From Paenibacillus humicus NBRC 102415 (GTDB lineage Bacteria; Bacillota; Bacilli; Paenibacillales; Paenibacillaceae): DNA of 64,000 bases. The stretch is taken from NCBI RefSeq assembly GCF_004000905.1, contig NZ_BIMD01000005.1, positions 62,001 to 126,000 of the forward strand, in the 5' to 3' direction. The translations under genes were made by a program, and so were the position numbers. This document shows positions 1 through 8,186 of this stretch, piece after piece. The stretch's first letter is position 1. Each line of letters opens with the position of its first letter. The notes beneath the pieces are model-generated. The model was given only the letters and a program-made list of their open reading frames with translations, was not told the origin of the DNA and made no database searches.

Positions 1-10
1 TGCTAAGCAT
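1..10 (-). CDS. start of next gene, cut by window edge
   Basis: Only three codons are inside the window. An AAGGAG ribosome-binding site eight bases before an ATG at position 10 (minus strand) marks the start of a gene that lies directly downstream of dapB. In B. subtilis the gene after dapB is mgsA (methylglyoxal synthase), so that is the positional guess, but nothing in three codons can confirm it. Confidence 0.4.
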
Positions 11-53
11 CGCTCTCACTCCTTCATGTATCGATGCGTTTGTTGTGCGGCTG

Positions 54-860
54 TCATGGCTCCATGATATGTTCGAAACCATAGATGAGGCCTTCATATG
101 TCATCACTTTCTTGATCGCATGGGCGACGCCAGGCATATAGCCGGCTCTGTCATAGGAATCATGGCGGATCTTGAGCGTCTGTCCGAACGCTCCGAAGAC
201 GACCTCCTGCTGGGCGAACACGCCGGGCAGCCTCACGCTGTGGATTCTGAAGCCGTCGTAGTAGCCGCCGCGGGCGCCCTCGATCGTCTCTTCCTCGCGA
301 GGATTGCCTTGCTTCAGCTCGCGCCGCGCCTCGGAGATAAGCTCGGCCGTCTTGATGGAAGTGCCGGAGGGGGCGTCCAGCTTCTGGTCCCCATGGTATT
401 CGATGATTTCAAGATGGGGAAAATGTTTGGAAGCTTCCGCGGCGAATTTCATCATCAGAATCGCCCCGATGGAGAAATTCGGCGCGATCAGCCCGCCGAT
501 TCCCTGCTGCTTGCACAGCTCGTCCAGCTCGGCGATCTGCTGCGGGGTAAAGCCTGTCACGCCGGCGACGGGCCGGATTCCGCGCGTTACGGCTTCCAGA
601 GTGTTGGAGTAAGCGGACTGCGGCACGGTGAAATCGACGAGAACGTCGATTTCACCGCTGTCCAGCATCGCCTCCAGCGATGGAGACACCGTCACGCCGC
701 ATGGCTCGAGACCGACAAGGCGGCCCGCGTCGACAGCCCCGGCCGACGGGGACATGGCGCCTGTCAGCCGAAAGCTTTCATCCTGCAGCGCCAGCTTGAC
801 GACCTCTCTGCCCATTCTTCCGGAAGCGCCGGCTACCGCGACTTTGATAGGAGTATTCAT
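54..860 (-). CDS. dapB: 4-hydroxy-tetrahydrodipicolinate reductase
   Basis: DapB makes tetrahydrodipicolinate for lysine, diaminopimelate (peptidoglycan) and spore dipicolinate, using NAD(P)H in the cytoplasm. The 268-aa product has the expected length. The N-terminal nucleotide-binding loop GASGRMG is at residues 11-17, and the substrate-binding signature KLDAPSGTS is in the C-terminal domain. A GAGGGG ribosome-binding site precedes the ATG. It is the third gene in a minus-strand run after the pyrophosphohydrolase and the TPR gene, as in B. subtilis where ypjD and dapB are neighbours. Identification is secure. Confidence 0.97.
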   Translation of the reverse strand: MNTPIKVAVAGASGRMGREVVKLALQDESFRLTGAMSPSAGAVDAGRLVGLEPCGVTVSPSLEAMLDSGEIDVLVDFTVPQSAYSNTLEAVTRGIRPVAGVTGFTPQQIAELDELCKQQGIGGLIAPNFSIGAILMMKFAAEASKHFPHLEIIEYHGDQKLDAPSGTSIKTAELISEARRELKQGNPREEETIEGARGGYYDGFRIHSVRLPGVFAQQEVVFGAFGQTLKIRHDSYDRAGYMPGVAHAIKKVMTYEGLIYGFEHIMEP

Positions 861-905
861 GATATCGATCCCCTCGAGTTAAATAGTCGGATTGCTCCAT
901 ACCGT

Positions 906-1424
906 TCAGCGCGGCTTGTTCGTCGGCTTGATCGCCCGGTTCAGCTTGCGCAGAAGAATGCGGGCTTCCTCAGAGGAAGGATCCAGCCTGCATGCTTCCA
1001 TTACGCAATCTTTTGCATCCTGGAGCCGATTGAGCACGTAATAGCATTGTCCCGCCGCGAGGCTGGCCTCGGCGTTGAGCGGATCCAGCAGCCGGGCCTC
1101 CTGGGCGAATAGAAGAGCCTCGGAGGCATTGGCAGGGCCGGCCGCCAGCAGCAGCTTGGCATCCGAGACGAGCCTGCGGGAGTCCACGACATCCAGATGG
1201 AATCGGTACTCCGCATGGCCCGGATCCAGCTCGCTGGCAAGCTTGGCATGATGAAGGGCGAGCTCCCATCTGCCGCTGCGCGTGCAGGAGACGGAGCATT
1301 TATAATGAAAAGACGCATTGTCAGGCTCCAGGTCGATTGCTTGCCGGAACCATCCGATCGCGCCGTCGAAGTCGCCGCCGAGTATGGATTCGTATGCTTT
1401 CTTGATGCAGCTTTCCCCGTCCAT
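906..1424 (-). CDS. tetratricopeptide repeat protein
   Basis: This 172-aa protein is made almost wholly of helical TPR-like repeats. Three are easy to see (roughly residues 1-35, 36-70 and 103-150), with the usual small/aromatic spacing ending in proline near motifs such as DLEPDN, ELDPGH and RLDPSS. There is no signal peptide or membrane segment, so it is probably a cytoplasmic scaffold for protein-protein contacts. It sits 45 bases before dapB and 50 bases after the MazG-like gene, so the three are probably cotranscribed. The partner is unknown. Confidence 0.75.
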   Translation of the reverse strand: MDGESCIKKAYESILGGDFDGAIGWFRQAIDLEPDNASFHYKCSVSCTRSGRWELALHHAKLASELDPGHAEYRFHLDVVDSRRLVSDAKLLLAAGPANASEALLFAQEARLLDPLNAEASLAAGQCYYVLNRLQDAKDCVMEACRLDPSSEEARILLRKLNRAIKPTNKPR

Positions 1425-1474
1425 CCGCCCACCTTCCTTCTCAGAGGATGATGGTACAGCATATGCCCGGAGCT

Positions 1475-1813
1475 TTATTGCGGTTCGCCGTTTTTGCGGG
1501 TCCAGCGGTCCGCGTCCCTCGTATTGAACTTGTGCATGACGGCATCATGCGCCTTCGTCAGATCGATGTTCAGCGAATTGGCGAAGCAATTGAGGATGAA
1601 AAGGATGTCCCCCAGCTCCATCTCGACGGAATTGTCCGCCTCGTCCGGCTTCTTGGGCTTCTCTCCGTACGTATGGTTGATTTCTCTCGCCAGCTCGCCG
1701 CATTCTTCCGTGAGTCTGGCCATGAGGGACAAGGGGCTGAAGTAGCCTTCCTTGAACTGGCTTATGTAATCGTCGACTTCCCGCTGGATGGCGGCAAGAG
1801 ATTTTTCGCTCAT
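1475..1813 (-). CDS. MazG-like nucleotide pyrophosphohydrolase
   Basis: The 112-aa product belongs to the single-domain all-alpha NTP pyrophosphohydrolase (MazG/dUTPase) superfamily, which removes non-canonical nucleotides by cleaving them to NMP plus pyrophosphate. The metal-binding pattern is visible as EECGEL (about residues 38-43) followed by EMELGD (about 65-70). B. subtilis ypjD has the same place next to dapB. The ATG at 1813 is preferred over an in-frame TTG two codons upstream because an AGAAGGGA site lies eight bases before it. Its natural substrate cannot be read from sequence. Confidence 0.85.
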   Translation of the reverse strand: MSEKSLAAIQREVDDYISQFKEGYFSPLSLMARLTEECGELAREINHTYGEKPKKPDEADNSVEMELGDILFILNCFANSLNIDLTKAHDAVMHKFNTRDADRWTRKNGEPQ

Positions 1814-1951
1814 GGACAAGTTCCCTTCTTTGCAAGGTATCTTTACCTATGTTATCCTAAAGCAGTTTTGAACACAATATTTAAGCCCCTGCCCATTAAC
1901 GGCTCGCGCCCATGGCAGGCAAGCCAAGCGATTTTCAAGGAGAAACCGTCT

Positions 1952-2833
1952 ATGTCCAAATTGTCCAAGATTCAATGGAACTACATTTATCGCACGATCT
2001 TCCCGATCATGCTGGGAACTGCCATTTACGCCTTCGGCCTGCAATACTTCGTCCTCCCGAACCAGCTCATGGAAGGCGGCGTCACCGGCATCGGCATCCT
2101 CCTCAACTATGCGCTCGGATGGAAGCTGTCCATCACGACGCTTGTCCTGAACATTCCGTTGTTCCTGGTCGGCCTCCGCATTCTCGGCAAGCTGTCCATG
2201 GTCATGACGATCATCGGGACGGTCAGCCTGTCCGTATTTCTGGCTATCTTTGAAAAAGCGATTTCGGCCGGATGGATGGTGCCTTTCTACGCCGAGCATG
2301 ATTTCATTCTGGCCGCCCTTTACGCCGGCGTCACGCTCGGCATGGGCCTCGGCATCGTCTTCCGCTTCGGCGGCACGACAGGCGGCGTCGATATCGCCGC
2401 GCGCATCCTCACCCGCTCCAAAGGATGGAGCATGGGCCAGATCATTCTGGCGTCGGATGCCATCATCATAGGCCTGTCGCTCATCTACATTCCGAAGGAG
2501 AAGGTGCTCTACACGCTCGTCGCCGTGTTCATCGCCTCCAAGCTGATCGACTTCATTCAGGAAGGCGCGTATGCGGCCAAGGCGTTCTCCATCATCAGCG
2601 AGCACGGCGAGGCCATCGCCGACAAGATCACCGTGGAAATGGAGCGAGGCGTCACGCTTATTCCCGCCGTCGGAGCCTACTCCAAAACGGACAAGCAAGT
2701 CGTTTACTGCGTCGTGTCGCGTCAGGAAATCCGCACTCTTCGCATGATCGTCCGCAGCATCGACCCCCGCGCATTCATCGTGATCAACGACGTCCATGAC
2801 GTGCTTGGAGAAGGATTCAAAGAAGAAGCCTGA
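1952..2833 (+). CDS. YitT family membrane protein
   Basis: This 293-aa integral membrane protein has about five to six hydrophobic segments in the first 200 residues and a soluble C-terminal domain (about 215-290) of the DUF2179 type, which carries the motif GVTLIPAVGAYSK. It matches B. subtilis YpjC by position. YitT-family transport or sensing function is not established. The reading frame is open much further upstream, but a strong AAGGAGA site at 1937-1943 fixes the ATG at 1952. It is divergent from the MazG-like gene and convergent with ypjB, sharing a hairpin terminator that overlaps its stop codon. Confidence 0.85.
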   Translation: MSKLSKIQWNYIYRTIFPIMLGTAIYAFGLQYFVLPNQLMEGGVTGIGILLNYALGWKLSITTLVLNIPLFLVGLRILGKLSMVMTIIGTVSLSVFLAIFEKAISAGWMVPFYAEHDFILAALYAGVTLGMGLGIVFRFGGTTGGVDIAARILTRSKGWSMGQIILASDAIIIGLSLIYIPKEKVLYTLVAVFIASKLIDFIQEGAYAAKAFSIISEHGEAIADKITVEMERGVTLIPAVGAYSKTDKQVVYCVVSRQEIRTLRMIVRSIDPRAFIVINDVHDVLGEGFKEEA

Positions 2834-2864
2834 CCGGTTGCCGGCCAGGCTTCTTCTTTTTATT
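2821..2864. terminator. bidirectional terminator, yitT-family/ypjB
   Basis: A 17-bp near-perfect inverted repeat (2821-2837 with 2841-2857) is followed by TTTTATTT on the plus strand and preceded by an A-rich run that serves the minus strand. The left arm overlaps the end of the yitT-family gene and the hairpin lies just past the ypjB stop, so it can end both convergent transcripts. Confidence 0.85.
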
Positions 2865-3783
2865 TGCGGGCGACTCCGTTATGGCTTGGCGGCTCGCCTT
2901 TGGCCGGATGCACCCGGACGCCGTGCTGGCCGCCTCGGTAATTGCTCCAGCCGGCATAGCCCAGCACAGTGGCAATGAGCGGCACAAGCGCATAAAGCAT
3001 CCAGCCTCCCGGCATGTTCGGACTCGCCGGCGGCGCGACGGCAGGCTCCGTCGCATCGTTGCCTTCGGACCCTGCGGCGCGGAAAAGCGTGTCCGCCGTC
3101 TCCGAAACGGAACGGAACGATTGAATGATCCAAGCCGATTGAGGGTCGCCGCTCGCCTTCAGCAGCTTTCCGCTGTAGGCCACAGCCTCCCTCATCGCCT
3201 CGGCCTGGAGCGGATCGCGGCTCAGCAGCACGGCCGGCTCGATGACCTCCCAGTGCCGCTCGAGGGTGGCAAGCCTCGCCGCTGCCGCAGACTTGGCCAA
3301 GCTGCCGCTGGTCGTCCAGGCGATCGCGACCTGCCGGGCATCCTCCTTGAGCAGAGGCTCGTACTGCAGCCATAACGCCTCTCCGCCTCCCGCCAGGCTG
3401 TCCGCTGCCAGCCTCAGCCTCGACGCAGCCTCCAGAAGCTTGTCCGCTTCTGTCCCTGCGGACAGCGCTGCCTTGGCATCGGACAGGCTCTTGTCAACCG
3501 CCGCCCAGCCGGCACTATATCCATGAGAGCGCAGGCCGCGGTCTCCGGCCAGCTTCGCAAGCTTGACAAGCTCGTAATAGGAGCCGCTGCGGTCCCCGTT
3601 CACGACGGCCGAATACAGGTTGTTCGCGGTGCTCCGGAATCTTTGCGCGGGCTCGGCAGCCGAGCCGGTCTCCGAATTGCCGATGTATGCGCCGCCCGAT
3701 GCGAACACCGCTCCATGCAGCAGCAGCAGGGCAGCCGCCCCTGCCAATAAGCCGATCCACACTCCAGTCCATTTGCCGGACAT
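2860..3783 (-). CDS. ypjB: sporulation protein YpjB
   Basis: The 307-aa protein has an N-terminal signal/anchor segment (about residues 9-28), an alanine-rich helical extracytoplasmic region, and a second hydrophobic segment near the C terminus (about 262-280) with a short basic cytoplasmic tail. This topology and its place between yitT/ypjC-like and ypjA genes match the sporulation protein YpjB of Bacillales, whose molecular role is not known. A possible sigma-E promoter lies upstream (3807-3836). Assignment rests on topology plus synteny. Confidence 0.8.
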   Translation of the reverse strand: MSGKWTGVWIGLLAGAAALLLLHGAVFASGGAYIGNSETGSAAEPAQRFRSTANNLYSAVVNGDRSGSYYELVKLAKLAGDRGLRSHGYSAGWAAVDKSLSDAKAALSAGTEADKLLEAASRLRLAADSLAGGGEALWLQYEPLLKEDARQVAIAWTTSGSLAKSAAAARLATLERHWEVIEPAVLLSRDPLQAEAMREAVAYSGKLLKASGDPQSAWIIQSFRSVSETADTLFRAAGSEGNDATEPAVAPPASPNMPGGWMLYALVPLIATVLGYAGWSNYRGGQHGVRVHPAKGEPPSHNGVARK

Positions 3784-3806
3784 GCCTATCCCTCCTGTCT
3801 ATCCTA

Positions 3807-3836
3807 CTACTATGCTTGCGGATAGGGAGATATGTA
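3807..3836 (-). promoter_or_regulatory. possible sigma-E-like promoter of ypjB
   Basis: On the minus strand TACATATC (3829-3836) and CATAGTAG (3807-3814) are separated by 14 bases, which resembles the sigma-E -35/-10 pair with its usual spacing. The elements lie just upstream of a sporulation gene. The match is imperfect, so this is inference. Confidence 0.35.
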
Positions 3837-3852
3837 CGGCTTGTACGCTTGG

Positions 3853-3877
3853 GATAGAAGCTTGCGATAGAAGCTTG
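3853..3877. repeat. 12-bp tandem direct repeat
   Basis: GATAGAAGCTTG occurs twice (3853-3864 and 3866-3877) in the 240-base gap between ypjB and ypjA. Nothing else coding is seen in the gap. It is probably local slippage and no function is claimed. Confidence 0.6.
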
Positions 3878-4023
3878 ACATGGGAGCGGGCATGCACGGC
3901 CCTCGGCATTGCTGCAAGCGGTCAACTCGCAATCCCGTTTCAGGCAAGCGGTTAGCCGGCGTTCACAGCGCATGCATGGAGACATCGGGCTCATTCAGGG
4001 CTCGGATTCGTTGTGGCAAGCAG

Positions 4024-4665
4024 TCAGCGCTGCTGCCTTCTGCGTCCAAGCGTCTGCGCCAGCCAGACGGCCAGCAGGCTGAATATCGACAAGCCGATCG
4101 TGAAAGTACGCACGGCGGGCACATCGTTCTCCAGCGCGTTGGGAAGATAAGGGTAAATGCCGTAGTGGTAATCGCAATAATCGTTGAGCAGCAGCCAGCC
4201 GAACGCGGCGAGCGCGGCGAGCTTGCCGAAGGCCATGAATCGGACATAGAGCAGAGCTTCCAGCGCCATGCCCAGATGAGAAGCCATCAGCATGAAATGG
4301 GCGGGCTCCAGCATCTCGCCGCGGGCTGCGCCGGCAAGGATGATCGTCGTTGCCCAGATGCCGTATTTCACGGACGTAACGGTCCCCAGCCCTTCAATGG
4401 CGACACGGACCGTCCTGCCGAGCCGTCCCTGATTTCCAGGCGGAAAGAGCAGATAAAGCAGGCTCAAGGTGAAGAAAAGGCTGGCTGTCGGGCTGTCCGG
4501 AACAAAAACAAGCTGCCAGAGCGGATTGCCGGCGTCGACGGTCGCTTCCAGCTGTCCTTTGTACCAATAGTATCCGTACACGGTGCCGAGCGCGTTGACG
4601 ACGAGCAGCAGCCACAGGAATCGGCGATTCAACAAAGCGTAGCGGCTGAACAAATTCGAAAACAA
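4024..4665 (-). CDS. ypjA: YpjA family membrane protein (DUF1405)
   Basis: The 213-aa protein is strongly hydrophobic with about six transmembrane helices, and it carries the DUF1405 pattern (NALGTVYGYYWY near residue 25, and HYGIYPYLPN near 165). B. subtilis ypjA lies in the same place between qcrC and ypjB. The start is a TTG with an AAGGAGG site nine bases upstream. It probably acts in the cell membrane; no biochemical role is established. Confidence 0.85.
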   Translation of the reverse strand: MFSNLFSRYALLNRRFLWLLLVVNALGTVYGYYWYKGQLEATVDAGNPLWQLVFVPDSPTASLFFTLSLLYLLFPPGNQGRLGRTVRVAIEGLGTVTSVKYGIWATTIILAGAARGEMLEPAHFMLMASHLGMALEALLYVRFMAFGKLAALAAFGWLLLNDYCDYHYGIYPYLPNALENDVPAVRTFTIGLSIFSLLAVWLAQTLGRRRQQR

Positions 4666-4728
4666 GACGATGAGCCTCCTTGGTTAGCGTGCGTGTCGCC
4701 CTTTAAATAATGATAAGCGTCGGTTGAC

Positions 4729-4761
4729 GAAAAAGCCTGATCGTCCGGGAACGATCAGGCT
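4729..4761 (-). terminator. terminator after qcrABC
   Basis: An 11-bp perfect stem (4734-4744 with 4751-4761) is followed on the minus strand by a short T-rich run. It lies a few bases past the qcrC stop and ends the qcr transcript. Confidence 0.8.
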
Positions 4762-4768
4762 GGTTGTC

Positions 4769-5647
4769 TTATTGAGCCGCTTTTTGCTTGGCGAGCCAAG
4801 TGGTGAGCGTATCGATCTCTTCCGCGGAAAGAGTGTCCTTGAAGGCCGGCATGCCGCCCTTGCCGTTGGTGACGATTTCCGTCAGCTGCGCTTTGTCCAG
4901 CAGATCGCCGACGCCGTGCAGGGATGGAATCTTCGCTCCGGCTTGGCCCTTGAGGTCCGTGCCGTGGCAAGTCATGCATTTGGCCTTTTCCATGATCGTC
5001 TTCACGCCGGCGTTGTCGGCATCGACGAGAGCGACGTCCTCCTTCGGCTTCGTTGCCGAAGGCGGTTCTTCGCCGGAAGCGGCCGCTTCGCGGGCTTTTT
5101 CCTCACGCTCGATATGCTCCGGCACCGTATTGGTGATCTCGAGCTCATGCTGATAGTGATCCCAGCTGACCTTGGTCAGATAGTAGCACGACACCAGCGA
5201 CAAGAGCATGAGAGTCGTTGCGATCGGACGGCGGTAGAAGCGGCGCTCCTTGCCCGTATCCAGGAACGGGGCGAGCAGCAGCGAGCCGAAAGCGACGCCC
5301 GGTACGCCCATAACGCCTAGCGGTACGTACGATCCCGATACCCAAGGATACTTGAGCAGCTGGTACAGGAACAGGAAGTACCAGTCCGGCATCGGAATGA
5401 ACGCCGAGTTGGTCGGGTCCGCCGGATATCCGAGCGGTGGCGGCTCTGCGATCGTAAGCACGAGGAATCCGACGAGCACGACGCAGCCGACCATCCATTC
5501 CTTCAGCAGGAAGTTCGGTATGAAGGCTTCCGAACGTCCCGGGAAGGAAGTGTAGTCCGGCGGGATGCTGTTGACGGTTTCGCGCTTGCGAACACGGGAG
5601 TCGCCGACATAAACGACTTTTTCGTTTGAATTGTTGCCGTGCGCCAT
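4769..5647 (-). CDS. qcrC: menaquinol-cytochrome c reductase cytochrome b/c subunit
   Basis: QcrC of the Bacillales b6c1-type complex fuses a subunit IV-like membrane domain to a covalently bound cytochrome c domain. The 292-aa product shows this: three hydrophobic helices in the first ~170 residues with a PDWYFLFLYQLLKYPW motif (Qo-site PDWY), then a charged linker, then a c-type heme site CMTCHG and a distal methionine near KGGMPAF. The complex passes electrons from menaquinol to cytochrome c while translocating protons. It is the last gene of qcrABC, 19 bases after qcrB. Confidence 0.97.
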   Translation of the reverse strand: MAHGNNSNEKVVYVGDSRVRKRETVNSIPPDYTSFPGRSEAFIPNFLLKEWMVGCVVLVGFLVLTIAEPPPLGYPADPTNSAFIPMPDWYFLFLYQLLKYPWVSGSYVPLGVMGVPGVAFGSLLLAPFLDTGKERRFYRRPIATTLMLLSLVSCYYLTKVSWDHYQHELEITNTVPEHIEREEKAREAAASGEEPPSATKPKEDVALVDADNAGVKTIMEKAKCMTCHGTDLKGQAGAKIPSLHGVGDLLDKAQLTEIVTNGKGGMPAFKDTLSAEEIDTLTTWLAKQKAAQ

Positions 5648-5666
5648 GTGAGTCCCTCCTCTACCG

Positions 5667-6338
5667 TTATAGAGGACCCGCGATGCCTTGCTTGCGGATC
5701 ATCAAGAAGTGCGCAGCCAGCAGAGCCAGCAGGGCGCCTGGAAGGAAGAACACGTGAATCGCGAAGAACCTGGTCAGCGTAGTCGCTCCGACGATGTCTC
5801 CTCCCTGCAGGAAGACTTTGATGTACTCCCCGATATAAGGCACCGAATCGGCGATCTGAATGCCGACCTTGGTTGCGAAGTACGCTTTGTTATCCCAAGG
5901 AAGCAGGTAACCGGTGAAGCCGAGTCCAAGCATGATGAAGAAGATCAGCATGCCGACAACCCAGTTCATCTCGCGCGGAGCCTTGTAGGATCCGGTGAAG
6001 AAGACGCGAAGCGTATGTAGGAACATCATGACAATAACGAGACTGGCTCCCCAGTGGTGCATGCCGCGCACGATCGAGCCGAACGGCACCTTGTGCTGAA
6101 GATAGTCCACGCTCGCGTAAGCGTTGATAATATCCGGTACGTAGTACATGGTGAGGAACATGCCGGACAGTATCTGGATAACGGTAATGAAGAACGTCAA
6201 TCCTCCGAAACAATAAACGAAGGCTGAAAAGTGATGCGCGGGATTGACATGCTCCGGCACCTCATGGTCCGCAACATCCCTCCACAGGGGCGTCACGTCA
6301 AGACGTTCGTCGATCCAGTTGTATACGCTTTTAAACAT
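5667..6338 (-). CDS. qcrB: menaquinol-cytochrome c reductase cytochrome b subunit
   Basis: The 223-aa protein is a cytochrome b6-like subunit with four transmembrane helices. The paired histidines that ligate the two b hemes are visible on helix two (HHFSAF upstream and HHWGAS) and on helix four (FAIHVFFLPG...AAHFLMI). Its length is that of the short b6 type rather than full-length cytochrome b; the missing helices are in QcrC. It lies between qcrA (15 bases upstream) and qcrC. Confidence 0.97.
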   Translation of the reverse strand: MFKSVYNWIDERLDVTPLWRDVADHEVPEHVNPAHHFSAFVYCFGGLTFFITVIQILSGMFLTMYYVPDIINAYASVDYLQHKVPFGSIVRGMHHWGASLVIVMMFLHTLRVFFTGSYKAPREMNWVVGMLIFFIMLGLGFTGYLLPWDNKAYFATKVGIQIADSVPYIGEYIKVFLQGGDIVGATTLTRFFAIHVFFLPGALLALLAAHFLMIRKQGIAGPL

Positions 6339-6353
6339 CTGAATTAACGCCTC

Positions 6354-6887
6354 CTAAACCCTTGTGTTCGGAACGATATCGCCCAGGTAAACAAAGCCGT
6401 TCTCGATCTTGATCTGATACTCGTCAAGAGGAGCCGGCGCTACAGACAGGTTTTTGCCGTCTACGGTGTAGTGGGCGCCGTGGCAAGGGCACACATATTC
6501 GTTGTTTTTCTCGGTGTTCCAGCCGATCGTGCAGCCCAAGTGCTTGCAGATCGGAGAAAGCGCGAAAATCTTGCCGTTGTCGTCCTTCATAATCCATGCG
6601 GCCTGCTCGGGATCGCTTACATACCACCCGTCGACTTGATGGATTTTGAACTTGAACTCCGTCGGCTCGCCGACCTTCACTTTGCTCTCTTCCACAACCT
6701 TGACGAAGCTGCCTGCGGAGCGTTTCTCCAGCAGCGGATCAACGGCGAACCGGATCATGGGCAGGACGGCTCCGCCGGCCATGAATGCGCTGGCTCCTCC
6801 GAGGGTGTAAGCCAAAAACTGCCTTCTCGACATTTCCTTGCGCTTCACGGGAGCGTGTGCGGATTCTTGATTTTCGTGAGTACTCAT
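6354..6887 (-). CDS. qcrA: menaquinol-cytochrome c reductase Rieske iron-sulfur subunit
   Basis: The 177-aa protein begins with a twin-arginine-like signal anchor (SRRQFLAYTLGGASAF, about residues 19-34) and ends with a Rieske domain whose cluster ligands are in CKHLGC and CPCHGAHY. The ATG at 6887 follows an AAAGGGGG site; the longer open frame to 6965 runs over the promoter and is rejected. It is the first gene of qcrABC. Rieske proteins are exported folded, in keeping with the RR motif. Confidence 0.96.
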   Translation of the reverse strand: MSTHENQESAHAPVKRKEMSRRQFLAYTLGGASAFMAGGAVLPMIRFAVDPLLEKRSAGSFVKVVEESKVKVGEPTEFKFKIHQVDGWYVSDPEQAAWIMKDDNGKIFALSPICKHLGCTIGWNTEKNNEYVCPCHGAHYTVDGKNLSVAPAPLDEYQIKIENGFVYLGDIVPNTRV

Positions 6888-6960
6888 CTGTTCAACCCCC
6901 TTTGCAACCATATCGGATGCCTTGTCCGCCAGACATTCCGTGTCGAACCAAGCAATTCCT

Positions 6961-6989
6961 ATCATACTTTAGACGTTTGGGAGCGTCAA
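6961..6989 (-). promoter_or_regulatory. sigma-A promoter of qcrABC
   Basis: On the minus strand TTGACG (6984-6989) and TATGAT (6961-6966) are 17 bases apart, close to the vegetative consensus. Transcription would start near 6954, about 67 bases before the qcrA ATG. The rest of the 270-base gap to ypiF holds no gene; I looked for a clear Rex or ResD operator and did not find one I could defend. Confidence 0.8.
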
Positions 6990-7157
6990 GAATTTGGAAG
7001 TTCATTGTTCAAAAATCGCTCCCATCTTTGTTGCTAATTTGTCACATTTGAGGGCGATCGCACGGGGCGAGTTTACAATCATTCCCTGACAAATGGTTTC
7101 CCCTTCGCGGAAAGAAATTATGCATCCCATTCGTCGCGGAAGCTTCATTCCGCATCC

Positions 7158-7562
7158 TCAGGCTTTCCATAATTCCCGGATCCGCAAGGAGATGTCGGAA
7201 GGCCCCGGCAGCGCTCCGCTGTCATCCGGTCCAAGCGCCAGATCCGCCTCCTCCAGCCCCGACAGGTCGACCGCGGCCGATGCGGCGATGACATAGCGGA
7301 AGCCTCCGCTTTTGACTTTCCTGATCAGCTCGTCCAATTCGGACAGTTCATGGCCGAAGCGGTACTGCACCGCCGGATAAGAAATGATTCTGCCCTTGAA
7401 CGGAATTTCCGCCGCGTCAAGCAGATCGCGCAGCTTCTCGAGCGCCTCGGCCGCCTGCCAAGGAGATTCCGTGCCGGATAGGCCGGTTACCGGAAGCAGG
7501 CAAGTATCCATGTACGGCTGCAGCTCGGGCCAGCGCTGACGTTCAATTTCGCTGAATTTCAT
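7158..7562 (-). CDS. ypiF: DUF2487 family protein (YpiF-like)
   Basis: The 134-aa cytoplasmic protein starts MKFSEIERQRW and matches the DUF2487 family by its central ISYPAVQYRFG and the C-terminal SGGFRYVI region. B. subtilis ypiF has the same place immediately upstream of qcrA. No catalytic motif is visible and the role is unknown; a link to the cytochrome bc complex is suggested only by gene order. Confidence 0.75.
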   Translation of the reverse strand: MKFSEIERQRWPELQPYMDTCLLPVTGLSGTESPWQAAEALEKLRDLLDAAEIPFKGRIISYPAVQYRFGHELSELDELIRKVKSGGFRYVIAASAAVDLSGLEEADLALGPDDSGALPGPSDISLRIRELWKA

Positions 7563-7718
7563 GCTGTTCCACTTCCTTTGTTATTTTCGCCTTCCTTATG
7601 TTACCTTGAAGGGACTCTTTTGCCAACATCCTCAGCCTGCCGGATTCTTACGCTGCGCCTTCATGGTTCCATTCCCCGGCAGCAGCCGGCATGCGGGTCG
7701 AGGCCCGTCCGTCGCGGC

Positions 7719-7765
7719 AAAAAAAGACAGCCTCCGGCCAGCCGCGGAAGCGGCCGGACCGAAGG
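7719..7765 (-). terminator. terminator after IDEAL-domain gene
   Basis: A 13-bp stem with one bulge (7731-7743 with 7752-7765) is followed on the minus strand by CTG and a run of T. It lies 20 bases past the IDEAL-domain gene. Confidence 0.8.
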
Positions 7766-7785
7766 CCGACATGAAGCGGGACAAC

Positions 7786-7971
7786 TCAGCGGCGGAGAGC
7801 GTTCCACTCTTCGGACAGCTTCTGGAAGCGATCCCTGTCTCCGGTTTCGAGCGCATCGTTTATGGCTGCATAGATTTTGGCTCTGCGAAATTTAAGCAAG
7901 GCTTCATCCAGGATCATTTCAGCTGTCAGACCCAGCATGACTTCATAGTTCGCTTTCAATTTGTCCATCAT
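7786..7971 (-). CDS. IDEAL domain protein
   Basis: This 61-aa protein is essentially one IDEAL domain: the core (about residues 20-55) reads MILDEALLKFRR, then KIYAAINDALE, then FQKLSEEWN. The domain occurs alone or at the C terminus of proteins such as YpiB of Bacillales, and no biochemical role is firmly known. The ATG at 7971 has GGAGG eight bases upstream; an in-frame GTG three codons earlier is less well placed. It lies near ypiF as in B. subtilis, but here only the small domain is present. Confidence 0.8.
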   Translation of the reverse strand: MMDKLKANYEVMLGLTAEMILDEALLKFRRAKIYAAINDALETGDRDRFQKLSEEWNALRR

Positions 7972-8186
7972 AGGATACACCTCCGTATCGAATCATCCGT
8001 GCACCTATACAAGCTCTCTCCCAGATCTTCATGATGCCCGCTGCTAGTTTCCTTTCAGGTAGAGCGTACAGATGTAGAGACTGCCCGCAGCCATTCTTCT
8101 GCTATCATTCTATTCCGCCTTACTTCGGCAGGAAGATTACAGAAGCCCGGCCCCAATCAAATGTGCGGCAGCCCGAGTGCGACTTG

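Noticed and set aside
45-1112. Long plus-strand ORFs opposite dapB and many other minus-strand genes
   Set aside because: In a GC-rich genome the opposite strand of real genes stays open by chance; these have no ribosome-binding sites or recognisable domains.
1448-1951. N-terminal extension of the YitT-family protein by 168 residues
   Set aside because: The extension is antisense to the MazG-like gene and its translation looks like a shadow frame; a strong ribosome-binding site starts the gene at 1952.
7000-7090. Rex or ResD operator upstream of qcrABC
   Set aside because: TTGT- and TGTGA-like words occur but none forms a convincing palindrome or direct repeat at a position that would regulate the promoter at 6961-6989.
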